The translations under genes were made by a program, and so were the position numbers. This document shows positions 36,201-45,026 of a stretch of DNA of 64,000 bases, piece by piece (within the stretch, counting starts at the first letter, position 1; each line of letters starts with the position of its first letter). The notes under the pieces were generated by a model. The model was not told the DNA's origin. It was given only the letters and a program-made list of their open reading frames with translations, and did not search any database. The DNA is from Lentisphaerota bacterium (GTDB lineage: Bacteria > Verrucomicrobiota > Lentisphaeria > Victivallales > Victivallaceae). The stretch covers positions 213,791 through 277,790 of the forward strand of contig SUVW01000001.1 of assembly GCA_015061815.1 (NCBI GenBank). Reading direction: 5' to 3'.

Positions 36201-39200
36201 AAGTGACCGTTTTGCCCGCTTCGGCGGTGTAAGAACCGGTATACGCACTGACATCACCGGTGAAGCTCTGATCGGCCTGGGCCACGATCGAACCGTTTCC
36301 GGTCAGAGTGGCCTGAACCGTATTTTCGGCCTTCAGGGTGATGGTCGAAACGTTGTTCAAAGTTCCGGAAAGCTCATTGAGAGCTCCGGCGGCATTCAAG
36401 GTCTGCTCGGCCTGCACATCAACTATTCCGGCACCGCTGAAAGTGGCGGAAGTATTGTTGCTGCTGTTGATCGTGACCGTTGCGCCGTCGGCTTTGATAT
36501 CACCGTTAAATCCATCCAGCTGGGCGGCAGTGGTGTTATTCAAAGTCAGGTCGGCACTGGCAACGATATTTCCGGGACCTGCGAAGAGCGCAGTGGTGCT
36601 GTTGACACCGGAGAGGGTCAATGCTTTTTCATTGGCAACCGTGACCGTACCGGTAAAGCCATTCAAAGCTTCAGCGGCGGTGAAGTCGTGGTTGGCATTG
36701 ACATTGATCGCGCCTGCTCCGTCGAAGTCCCACGCAACGGATTTATCAGAACCTTTGAGGTTGACTGCTCCGTCGACCGTCAGGTCGGCATCGGCGGCGA
36801 AATAATCGGTATCCTGCTCAAGAATGATGGTTGCACCGTTGTTGACAGTGACATCGGCACCGAAACCGCTGACATCGAAGTTGCCGAGTTTGTATTCACC
36901 ACTCTGACTGAATACCAGTTTGGCATTGTCGTCGGTGTTGGTGACTTTGATCATGTCCTGATCGTTATTCGGCGTAGTACCGACGTTGTAGGCCATTTTC
37001 TCAGCCTCGGAGTAACCCCATTCGAATGTGGCATCGCCGATTTCGAGGTTGTTCATGTAGTACTCTCTGCCGTCGGCGGCAGTGCCGAAGCTGTGGCTGC
37101 CGGAATCAAGAACAACTTTGTCAACGTCTTCGATGGTGGTATTCTGCAGCTGTGAACCGTCGAAGATAACTTCGCCGGTGGCATTGCCGGAAGCATCTTC
37201 ACCGCCGGTGACCTGATTGACAGTAGCACCTTTCAAAGTCAGTTTGGCGGCCTGCTCGGTCTTGTCACCATTGTTGGCATCGACACCGAGGTTGATATTG
37301 TCGGTGATGACTGAATCGGCATCGAGGGTCAATTCGCTGACATTGCTCAAATTCAGAGTATTGGCATTGACATCGACACTGTTGTAAATACCATTATCCA
37401 GCAGCACTGAACCACCGTTATTGGCGGTGATGGTGGTATGCCAGAGTTCCGCATCGGCCGACTGGCTGATTTTTACGTCATTGGCAGTGATCGTGCTCTG
37501 GACATTTCCGGTTTTGTCGCCGTAGACACCGGTATTATCCAGAATATAGTCATTGGCCTCCATTGAACCGTAATAGGTATTGCGGGAGGAGTTGATCATA
37601 TCGATATTGCCGGTAGTTTTGATATTGGCTTCGAGGTGACCGGCGTTGTCAATATTCAGATCGCGGAAGCCGAAGTCGGCATCGTGATCACCATTGGCAT
37701 CTCTGATCTCGGCAGTTTTGTCAATAATGATATCAGTGACATTGTCGAATTGACTGTTGCCGCTGATCTGGTCGACATGGTCACCGGTACCGAGATGAAC
37801 TTCCTCAAGCTGGGAAAGATCAACACCGGCGACATCGCTCACGCTGGCGAAAGCATCCGTTCCAACGGTGAAGGTGGCTTTGTTGCCTTCGGAGTCAGTA
37901 ACGGTGATTTTGTCACCAGTTTGTGCGCCATTCAAATCGCCGATGTAAATGGCTTCGACTTTGGCGTTTTCGACTTTGGCGATAAGGTTGCCTTTTTCAT
38001 CCTGCTTGAAGATGATATTTCCGGCACCGGCTTCATCGATGGTGTACTCTTCGCCGTCATCGACAATACCGTCAGCATCTTTATCATAGAAGATGGTGCC
38101 GTTATGACCGGTGATTTTGTCGAAGTTGGTCGCCACGAGGATGAATTCGGCGTTTTCAGGATTGAAATCACCGACGACAGTGATGCTGTTTGCAGTGGAA
38201 TCACCATCACCGAGGGTGAGAGTACTGCCGATGGTCAACGTGAGGTTGGTAACGGTGATACTTCCGGCACTCAACGCCGCGCCGTAAGCGAGGGTCAAAT
38301 CGGTGGTTTGGATATTACCGGTTACAGTCATATCGCCCAGCACGATCATTTCACCGGCATTGTCACTGTTGAAAGTACCGTTATTGACGATGGAAGCTGC
38401 ACTGAAACTGCTGCTGGCATCAACGGTGATCGAACCGCTGTTGGTGACATTGCCGGTAATATCTGCGACCGCATTATTGGCAATATTCAGATTACCGTTG
38501 TTGATAACTTTGCCATCGATAAGGAACTGGGCTTTATCTGAAATATTCAGAGTGGCTCTGGTTCCTTCTTCGTCAACGTGGATTATTGCAGTACCTTTTC
38601 CGGCTTTTCCGGCAGCGATCTGCAGTTTGGCTTTTTCGCCGGAAACATTGACTTCGGTATTGGCGCCGCCGATGTTCCAGTAATCATTGGGGCCGTCACC
38701 ATACCACTGTTTGGCGGTATCGAAGCCGACGACGATGTTATGAGCATAAGCAATATCGTGAGTTACGACAATTTCACCGTTGACATCATACTGCCGCTTG
38801 GTATCGGGATTTCCATAGAACTGGACAGCGGCTTGAGCATTGATCTTTCCGGTTTCGCTGACAACACCATTGTACCCGCGGAAAGTTCCGGCAGAGATCG
38901 TACCGTTAACAGTCAATACCTGTCTGCTTCCTTCCGAGAAGTATATGGTTTTGAGTTCAGCACCCTCGGCGATCGTAAGTTTGCCGTAATTCTGCCAGTA
39001 GACACTGCTGGCATCGACCGTGCCGGTAATGGTGGTTTCAGAATCAGTGACCCGTGACCACTCGCCATCGACCAAACCATAACCGGTATACACCTTTCCG
39101 GTGTAAGTACCGCCATTAAAGTCAGTGTTAACGGTGTAAGTTTCCTGACCGCTTACGGTAAGATTGCTCAAAACAGCATTTTCGGCACGGACATATCCAG

Positions 39201-42200
39201 TTTCGCCAGCACCGGAGATCTTAATATCTTCAAGCGTACTGCCGTTGGTGACATAGATCACACCGCTGTTGACGATACTGCTGTTGATACTGCCGCCATC
39301 AACCACCAGACTGCTGTTTTTATTGACGTGAAGACCGGCACTGGAGGTAAGCGAACCGCCTTTTACTTCGACGGCACTGTTTTTCAGATAGATCACTTCG
39401 CCGCCGGAATTGCTTTGAGAGATGTCTGATCTGACAACCGCATTGGCGTTGGTGAAGTGAAGCGGTGCAGTTTTTCCGCCGCCATTGATTTCAATATCCG
39501 TGTTGATATCAAAAGTACCATTCTGGAAGACGAATCCCCAAACAGCGCCTGTGGCATCACCACCGCTCAAAACGATCTTGCCGCCATCAAGCGTGTAATT
39601 GTTGGAAAAGTCCACGCCGTAAGAGACATTAACCGTAGAATCATCGGCGATTTTGAATGTTCCGCCGACACCATCTTTTCCAGCCGAAGCTCCCTGCAGG
39701 TAAGCGGCACTCAATCCACCATTGACCGTCATGCTGCCGAGCATACGGAGAGTGGCGTTATCTTTGGCTTTGATGTAGGAATCATTCAAAGTAGCACCAT
39801 CTTTAACGCGGAAAGCGTAGCTGGTACCGGTGGCATCATCGATTTGCACGGTGCTTTCGCCGTCGATATAAAACAGATTGTCGTTGTCAACTTTTCCCGC
39901 TTTGAAAGTGGAATCAGTGATGTTGATTTCACCGGCGTTGGAAACAGAACTGGCTGAAAATACAGCATTATCCAAATCGACCAGGGAATTGGCTCCGACA
40001 GTTACTCCACCGGCATTGACAGTAGAGTTCTTGACATTGATTGCCGCATGGGTTTCCTCTTTCAGGGCATTGCTGTCGCTGCTGATACCAACAGTATTCC
40101 ATTTAACAGCAGTATCCGTAAGATTGATCGTACCACCCTGCAGAGAAACCCAGGATCTGTCATTCTGCTGCCACTGAACAGTGCCATCACCGTTACCGGT
40201 CACATTGATTTCACCACCGGCACGGATGACCGTACCCTGATCGATACCGATACCGGTTATGATCTTACCACCGGCTTCAACATCAAGTTTGGAGTAACTG
40301 CTGACATACAGATCCTGTCCGGTGATCATCGCACCGTCTTTAACGATCATGTGTGCAGCTCCGCCGTCACGGGTGACATTGCCGGCGTCATCCAAATCAT
40401 CGTCGTCAATCGCCTGACCGAGCCGAATCAGATTGCCGCCTTTGAGTGTGACCCCTTTTTCCAAAGTAATGGTGGCAATGTCGCTGTAATCGGCTTCATC
40501 CGGTGAAGTTCCATTGGGAACGATCGTATCCATGAAGTAGAAACTTTTGGCTTTACTTACATCGAGCAGAGCATTTTCAGTACCGGCAGAGATGGTAATA
40601 TCACTGTCAGTATGGAAGAAATACTTGGATTCGCTGGTTTCCAGAACATTTTCGCCATTGATCACGATCTTTTCCGGAGCACCCTGAATACGTTCAGCAT
40701 AAGTATCATGCAGTTCAAAGAACTCACCGGCCTGGGCGAATTTGTTGAATCCGTTGCTCGTAAGAGTGGAATCAATGACCACTGTTTTGGCTTCAGCCTG
40801 AATGGCGATATCGTTGCCGTCACCGGCGACCACGTTGTAAATAACATCGCCGACAGTAATGGAGTCACCGACATAGTAGGTTTCACCTTTATAGGTGACG
40901 CCGACACCGGAAAGATCAAACTCATACGGATGACCGTTACTGGTGGTCTGTTCAACCATGACATAGGAATCTTTGCCCAGAGAGGCAAGTTTGTCATCGG
41001 TAACGCTCAGATTGATCGCAGTGATATCCTTGAGATATTCAACCTTCAAAGAACCATTTGTGATATTGAGTTCTTTGAGATTTGATACAACATGAGAAGC
41101 TGTAACTTCACCGCTGATGTTCAAAACCGCATCTTTGCCGTATGTACTGCCCGGATTACCGTAAATATCAAAAACGCTGACCACCGCACCGGTATTGACC
41201 GTCAAAGAAGCATTCTGATAGTTAAAGGTAATGTTACCGCCATTGGTGGCAATCATAGAAGCCCCGTCATTCAGGATAACCTCGCCGTTGATCCAGAAAG
41301 CACCGTTTGCTTCACCCGGAGTAGCACCGCCAGTCAGATCAGAATTGATGGTAAATTTACCATTTTCAAAGTAGATATTTTTGGCAATATCCATATCCGC
41401 ATTGATGGTATAAGTACCATTCTGCAAATTACCTGATCCGGTAACGGTAATTTTATCACCGGCGATCACGGAGCTGATCGGAGAATCAACACCATATCCG
41501 GCTCGGAGTTTGTCAACAGTCAAACCGTCTTTTACAGTAAGACTGCCATGCAGATTGATATAACCGCCGACGTTGGAGTCAACCAGAGTTGTACCATCGG
41601 CAATCTGAATGCGTGTGGCATCATCATCGGTATTGGTAACACTGTCGATTTTCAGCGTGCTTTCGCCGCTGACAGTGAAAGAACCTTCGTTTTTCACGTA
41701 GTCAGCTTCAAATGTACCGGAATTGACCGAAACAGTACCGGCATTGTAGAGGGGATAGGCAGAAGTTGAAAAATGAGTCAACGAGGAACCGCTGTTGATA
41801 TTCAAAGTGCCGAAGTTTCCGGACTTTGTGTATGCAGAACCATCGGCATTGCCGCCGACACTCATTACAGAACCATTCTGCAAAGTGAAAGTTCCGGCAT
41901 TTCTGAATTTATCATCAATGACAACGTTGGAATTATCAACCACAGCAACACTGTTTTCATGATTGAAAGCAAAACGATCAGCAACATTGAAAACACTGTC
42001 TTTGATATTCAAAGTGAAGTGCGGATCCAATCCGTCAACCGTGGAAGCGGCAGTCTGGAAATCTTTGGTAAAGTCAACAATACTGTTGTTGAAATCCCAC
42101 ACAAAGTTGCCGGTGGCACCGCTGTTTTTGGAAGTGGATGAACCAAAGGAAACATAGGCGTTATCCACATCCAGCGTGGCATCCTGACCATTGGAAGTAC

Positions 42201-43959
42201 CGTTGCCGTTGAAAGATAATCCGGCGACAATATCCAGAGATTTGGTCAGTGCCGTCTTATCCGCACTCTTGGCGGCTCCGGCGGCGATCGTGCCGTCAAC
42301 ATCGATCACGCTGCCATAACTCAAAGTGGTACGGCCGCTGCCGTCTGCGATCAGACTGCCGTCAGTACCGATAATAAGATTATGATTGTAACCGCTGACT
42401 GCAAGAGTACCGACCTTATTGGCACCTTTGATCGTGGCAGTTCCTTCCAGAGCAACTGTTCCGCCGTTGATCGTGGAATCTTTCAATACCGCACCGTCAA
42501 GCAGTTGAAGTTCGTTACCATCCTCCAAGTCAGAGGTAATCGAGCCAATATTCAGCGTGCTTTCGCCGGAAACCGTGAATGTACCATTATGGACCAGGTT
42601 TTTGATCGTGGCTTGGGAACCGTCAATATTGATCGTATTTCCGGCACCGAGAGTGACGTTGCCAACATTCAATTCACTGCCGTTTTCCATATTGATCACG
42701 TTGCCGCTGCTGTTAACGGTCAGAGAACCTGCTCCATCGCCGCCGGAAACTTTCAGCAGTGAATTATCAGCATTGATCGTACCATTGGAACCATTGATAT
42801 TGAACCACGCACCGGCTTCAAAGTAAGTGTCTTTCAAATTCAACGTATTGCCGTTGCCGCGGGTACCGGAGTAACCGGCTTTGAACTGGGCCTCGCTCTT
42901 GTCACCGGTACCATTGACCGTAACGGAACCGTTGCCGTAAGCCATGTCAAACTGTCCGTCACCATAGCCGAGAGTGACTTTACCGGTTTCGCTGACAACG
43001 ATCTCACCGTTGCTTGTCCACTGTTTCAGACTCAAAGCGGAAATATCACCGTTGATATACAGGTTGTTACCACTGGTGGCAAAACCATTGGCCACAATAT
43101 CCAAACCGGTGATCGTGAGATTATCGTCGATCGTAACCGATGAATTGTTGCCCATCTGATAGACGGAGAAAGTGCTGCCATCAGTACGGCTCAACTCAAC
43201 CTTGAAATTCTTTCCTTCAGTGGAAGCAATGGTCAATTTCTGGGTGATGTCGTAGACTTCTCCTTTAGAGGAAACCGTTTCAGTGATGTCATTCAAAACT
43301 TCGATTTTTGTAATGCTTGAATCATCGGCCGCCGCCGCCAATGCCGCTTCCATAGACGTATAATCGCCATTGGTTCCGACAGTGATAGTTTTATCCGCAC
43401 TGACCTGAATGTTTTCAGTAATGGAAACATTGGCATTGTCATTCACGCCGGTAATCAGCGTAATGATCTCGGAAACATCGTTTCCGTAAACCGCATCCGC
43501 ACTCTGACCGGCAACATAATCAGCCACCCCGCTTCCGACCAGAATCGCCTGCGATGCAGCAACATCTTCTCCGGCCAGCACATAAACCGTACCGTTGGCC
43601 GCATTGCGGTCATTCAAATCCCCAATGACCTGCAGCTGTTCGGAAACTTCAAAACCGGCAGCCGCCACCGACATGGTTTCGCCACCGGCAGTGACCATGT
43701 CACCACCGCCGAAATCGACACTCACGACTTTGACCGGCTCACTTTCCACACCGTCTGTGACCACTTTGTATCCGTCATATTTGCCGGATACCACGCGGAT
43801 GACCGCGTTACTGTGTTGGGCTTTCACCCCCGCCAGAGCCGCTTCGACACTGGTAAAGCCTTCTCCAAAATTGGAGATACTCCCGTCGATGCCCTGGATT
43901 TGAACGGATACGGAGTTCTCCGCTTCCTCGTTCACGAAAATGTTTTTGTACATACTCAT
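33211..43959 (-). CDS. Giant cysteine-free beta-helix surface protein with RTX-like tail
   Basis: 3,582 aa. The ATG at 43959 follows AAAAGGAA and no typical signal peptide is visible (starts MSMYKNIFVNEEAENSVSVQ). The body is one long run of short beta-strand repeats of the form V-x-G-x-x-T/I-x-x-x-G, typical of parallel beta-helix adhesins. A 60-residue unit with VSGESTL recurs near residues 463, 765 and 1368. Near residue 2810 a fresh start ENVIYVNSAWSSEVG-like precedes the second half. Between about 3343 and 3453 are degenerate calcium-binding nonapeptides (GAGDDTVSI, GTGNDNLTV, GTDNDILTV, GVGENTLNL). I saw no cysteine in the whole protein. The absence of a signal peptide and the RTX-like tail suggest type I secretion; no secretion genes are in the window. 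The -10-like TATAAT at 44053-44048 may drive it. Confidence 0.85.
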   Translation of the reverse strand: MSMYKNIFVNEEAENSVSVQIQGIDGSISNFGEGFTSVEAALAGVKAQHSNAVIRVVSGKYDGYKVVTDGVESEPVKVVSVDFGGGDMVTAGGETMSVAAAGFEVSEQLQVIGDLNDRNAANGTVYVLAGEDVAASQAILVGSGVADYVAGQSADAVYGNDVSEIITLITGVNDNANVSITENIQVSADKTITVGTNGDYTSMEAALAAAADDSSITKIEVLNDITETVSSKGEVYDITQKLTIASTEGKNFKVELSRTDGSTFSVYQMGNNSSVTIDDNLTITGLDIVANGFATSGNNLYINGDISALSLKQWTSNGEIVVSETGKVTLGYGDGQFDMAYGNGSVTVNGTGDKSEAQFKAGYSGTRGNGNTLNLKDTYFEAGAWFNINGSNGTINADNSLLKVSGGDGAGSLTVNSSGNVINMENGSELNVGNVTLGAGNTINIDGSQATIKNLVHNGTFTVSGESTLNIGSITSDLEDGNELQLLDGAVLKDSTINGGTVALEGTATIKGANKVGTLAVSGYNHNLIIGTDGSLIADGSGRTTLSYGSVIDVDGTIAAGAAKSADKTALTKSLDIVAGLSFNGNGTSNGQDATLDVDNAYVSFGSSTSKNSGATGNFVWDFNNSIVDFTKDFQTAASTVDGLDPHFTLNIKDSVFNVADRFAFNHENSVAVVDNSNVVIDDKFRNAGTFTLQNGSVMSVGGNADGSAYTKSGNFGTLNINSGSSLTHFSTSAYPLYNAGTVSVNSGTFEADYVKNEGSFTVSGESTLKIDSVTNTDDDATRIQIADGTTLVDSNVGGYINLHGSLTVKDGLTVDKLRAGYGVDSPISSVIAGDKITVTGSGNLQNGTYTINADMDIAKNIYFENGKFTINSDLTGGATPGEANGAFWINGEVILNDGASMIATNGGNITFNYQNASLTVNTGAVVSVFDIYGNPGSTYGKDAVLNISGEVTASHVVSNLKELNITNGSLKVEYLKDITAINLSVTDDKLASLGKDSYVMVEQTTSNGHPYEFDLSGVGVTYKGETYYVGDSITVGDVIYNVVAGDGNDIAIQAEAKTVVIDSTLTSNGFNKFAQAGEFFELHDTYAERIQGAPEKIVINGENVLETSESKYFFHTDSDITISAGTENALLDVSKAKSFYFMDTIVPNGTSPDEADYSDIATITLEKGVTLKGGNLIRLGQAIDDDDLDDAGNVTRDGGAAHMIVKDGAMITGQDLYVSSYSKLDVEAGGKIITGIGIDQGTVIRAGGEINVTGNGDGTVQWQQNDRSWVSLQGGTINLTDTAVKWNTVGISSDSNALKEETHAAINVKNSTVNAGGVTVGANSLVDLDNAVFSASSVSNAGEINITDSTFKAGKVDNDNLFYIDGESTVQIDDATGTSYAFRVKDGATLNDSYIKAKDNATLRMLGSMTVNGGLSAAYLQGASAGKDGVGGTFKIADDSTVNVSYGVDFSNNYTLDGGKIVLSGGDATGAVWGFVFQNGTFDINTDIEINGGGKTAPLHFTNANAVVRSDISQSNSGGEVIYLKNSAVEVKGGSLTSSAGLHVNKNSSLVVDGGSINSSIVNSGVIYVTNGSTLEDIKISGAGETGYVRAENAVLSNLTVSGQETYTVNTDFNGGTYTGKVYTGYGLVDGEWSRVTDSETTITGTVDASSVYWQNYGKLTIAEGAELKTIYFSEGSRQVLTVNGTISAGTFRGYNGVVSETGKINAQAAVQFYGNPDTKRQYDVNGEIVVTHDIAYAHNIVVGFDTAKQWYGDGPNDYWNIGGANTEVNVSGEKAKLQIAAGKAGKGTAIIHVDEEGTRATLNISDKAQFLIDGKVINNGNLNIANNAVADITGNVTNSGSITVDASSSFSAASIVNNGTFNSDNAGEMIVLGDMTVTGNIQTTDLTLAYGAALSAGSITVTNLTLTIGSTLTLGDGDSTANSITVVGDFNPENAEFILVATNFDKITGHNGTIFYDKDADGIVDDGEEYTIDEAGAGNIIFKQDEKGNLIAKVENAKVEAIYIGDLNGAQTGDKITVTDSEGNKATFTVGTDAFASVSDVAGVDLSQLEEVHLGTGDHVDQISGNSQFDNVTDIIIDKTAEIRDANGDHDADFGFRDLNIDNAGHLEANIKTTGNIDMINSSRNTYYGSMEANDYILDNTGVYGDKTGNVQSTITANDVKISQSADAELWHTTITANNGGSVLLDNGIYNSVDVNANTLNLSNVSELTLDADSVITDNINLGVDANNGDKTEQAAKLTLKGATVNQVTGGEDASGNATGEVIFDGSQLQNTTIEDVDKVVLDSGSHSFGTAADGREYYMNNLEIGDATFEWGYSEAEKMAYNVGTTPNNDQDMIKVTNTDDNAKLVFSQSGEYKLGNFDVSGFGADVTVNNGATIILEQDTDYFAADADLTVDGAVNLKGSDKSVAWDFDGAGAINVNANHDFTAAEALNGFTGTVTVANEKALTLSGVNSTTALFAGPGNIVASADLTLNNTTAAQLDGFNGDIKADGATVTINSSNNTSATFSGAGIVDVQAEQTLNAAGALNELSGTLNNVSTITLKAENTVQATLTGNGSIVAQADQSFTGDVSAYTGSYTAEAGKTVTYTDTSTLSDTMNLNGNGTFNISGRTTAAEITINSDDNATNLEIFNNQVTLDTGKFGSIDGEAGAVIVDGTITAGDVDVADVKVNADKSLNAASVSATDLVVKGEVTAGSINVGNGNISIYVNTEAKITVNGINNFSSANITIYNDTADFDSPYTLIAAADDSTYAATVTFDVNGTNYAVTVNGLSVKVDDKFVQVYTKDGDLLIANFEIKNNVIYVNSAWSSEVGTNVVWNEKQRIVGMDASQTVEQAVEIVRAENDAAEIYVVAGDTYTTPAAMMTNSNGVKNLLLKADNQGEDGPLANGNEIGRGEAQLRGTVTAVEAGLTGDYQFELSNISTRSAVFGGADIRNGEEVANSTTLIIDGGNHMGAQVVGGNFITSATGTYDIDSSKVVIQNTSGDKMGISGRVYGGSMIVGQGVTLTQENAEVYVDLTGGEITMRGDIYAGGSNGVTGNSVTVDNTKVTFTGDADNLTFTGRVSGGVFGEPSGTFAGNSELVFADFNGTFKGLILDMDVITISGNSEVEFSRKQTLSSSTTVNFDLTGRDASNAANAMFTLNSFGWTYGDITVQTGMFASGEYVLASGADFSGIDIYVGGTQAVIGTGLEINGSKYTFSINDNGTSDTADDKLVLNYVNQGLAIDSNSSANVEFSASDVLDANTNGNAVEIAEGGSAEITTNGTVINGNIASNGDLDLNINSGVVNGNITNKGPKDTGNLDVKLTGDVNLNGVIKSSYSGSADQAPENTVVVENADILFNTTQSDLLETGAGDDTVSITNSSVASVTGSGNINLGTGNDNLTVSESTITTDGNISTGTDNDILTVNGGAYITADNINLGVGENTLNLDVDSVLNATVDIKGSDNNDTLNITGFAQLAGTQGAVKLVKEFDYYAKYLQFDGEIVGTAGSGDFGSYGNEESKVKQVIGGATPETDDDVWAQLVQTSDDGLIIAWSNEAENIGDVLTEFNNHTVDLGTAVIAEIGSTSFTEMEHEEFSTKKNNGTLA

Positions 43960-44210
43960 AACATTTTCTTCCTTTTGTTAATTGTTGGTTAGTTGGTTTA
44001 TTTCAAAATTTATTGTTATCCGATCCAACGCCGCCTTATAACTATATATTATATAATGCGGCTGCCCCCCGCTTCCAGATCATCTGACCGCCGCCTCTCC
44101 GGAACAAAAAAAGGAACAGGAACAATCGCGGTACAACGGCCAACCCCGGCCCATTCTCCGCAACTGTTCATGTTCCTCATTATCTCTTTGCTGAATTTAT
44201 CCATCTTGTC

Positions 44211-44552
44211 TCACAGCCTCAAACATGACGGACGACGGATGCTCAAGGACATTTTCAAACTCCGTACCACCCCGCAGATAAACCGCTTCGCAGCACAGCA
44301 CGCCCTCTTCGCCGCCGCCGTCACCGTAATGAATATTTCAGCAAATTTCCGACTCTCCGGAGCATTCCAGATATATGCCCCGGCTTCACCACCGGCAACA
44401 GTGCAAACCACCCCCGCCGGCATCTCCGAAGCCGGAACATCAAAACTCAAAGATGTTTCATCCGCCAACACAACACAAGACGGATACACCGACAGGCTCA
44501 CGCCCTCCCGCGCTCCATCATAGAAGTATTGGCCTTTTTCCATATTCAACAT
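44211..44552 (-). CDS. Small uncharacterised protein upstream of the giant gene
   Basis: 113 aa, or 110 from the second Met at 44543. Begins MLNMEKGQYFYDGAREGVSL; beta-rich first half, then an A/C/K/R-rich basic C terminus with CCAAKRFICG. No family is recognised. It lies between the 84-aa gene and the giant gene on the same strand, 47 bases after the former. The ribosome site (GGAACGCGAAG) is weak. The opposite-strand ORF over the same bases shows no protein features, so this strand is preferred. Confidence 0.5.
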   Translation of the reverse strand: MLNMEKGQYFYDGAREGVSLSVYPSCVVLADETSLSFDVPASEMPAGVVCTVAGGEAGAYIWNAPESRKFAEIFITVTAAAKRACCAAKRFICGVVRSLKMSLSIRRPSCLRL

Positions 44553-44599
44553 CTTCGCGTTCCCCGATCAGAATGATCTTAAACAGAGTTTTTCAGAAC

Positions 44600-44854
44600 T
44601 TACTTCTTCGCCGCTTTCGCCGCTTCATTCTTCTGCAGCACTCCGGCTTCCAGAAGTTTGTCGATCAGCTGCTGCATGCTGTTGAAAGCCGCCAGAAATC
44701 CCTGCGGAGGCATGACAATACGAACATTGCTCTGGGTCTCCGGAGCTTTGCCGTCTTCAGTCGGCTGCAAAGTGACGAAATCATAGCGAACCATGCCGCC
44801 GGCGAAGTGGATCTGACCGATCCCGTCTGCAAAAATCTCTTTTTTCTCGCTCAT
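44600..44854 (-). CDS. Small conserved-looking protein upstream of the giant gene
   Basis: 84 aa. ATG at 44854 with AAAAGGAA upstream. Sequence pattern: IFADGIGQIHFAGGMVRYDF with a VTLQP element, then VRIVMPPQGFLAAFNSMQQL and a C-terminal basic, Ala/Lys-rich tail (KNEAAKAAKK). The VRIVMPPQ-x-F-helix resembles the small DUF3467 type in outline (strands, then a proline turn and a helix), but this is weak. The locus order 84-aa, 113-aa, giant suggests a role in making or exporting the giant protein. Confidence 0.6.
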   Translation of the reverse strand: MSEKKEIFADGIGQIHFAGGMVRYDFVTLQPTEDGKAPETQSNVRIVMPPQGFLAAFNSMQQLIDKLLEAGVLQKNEAAKAAKK

Positions 44855-44959
44855 TTTTTGTTCCTTTTCTGTTGAGCTTCGTCATGTATACACAATCAGA
44901 CTATACATCTAATCTAATATAAGTTAGCACACTTTTTCAAAAAATCAAGCTTTTTTACA

Positions 44960-45002
44960 AAAAAAACCGCCGGAATTTTCTTCCGGCGGCTCTTTTTTTT
45001 TG
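44960..45002 (-). terminator. Terminator downstream of the DegT gene
   Basis: CCGCCGGAA (44967-44975) and TTCCGGCGG (44981-44989) form a perfect stem. A-rich and T-rich flanks on both sides make it usable from either direction; on the minus strand it follows the DegT stop by about 38 bases and separates it from the giant-protein locus. Confidence 0.9.
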
Positions 45003-45026
45003 CCGTTCAGGCAATTCCCGCAAAAA

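Noticed and set aside
35026..37155. 709-aa ORF on the plus strand inside the giant gene, plus other long ORFs there
   Set aside because: Antisense shadow of a repetitive, stop-poor minus-strand gene; the content mirrors its low complexity and has no ribosome site or family similarity.
33211..43959. CRISPR or tandem DNA repeat array within the giant gene
   Set aside because: Repetition is at protein level and diverged; no constant-length repeat and spacer pattern is present.
43993..44523. 176-aa plus-strand ORF opposite the 113-aa gene
   Set aside because: Starts in the AT-rich leader of the giant gene, has no ribosome site, and its sequence is low-complexity; the minus-strand reading looks more protein-like.
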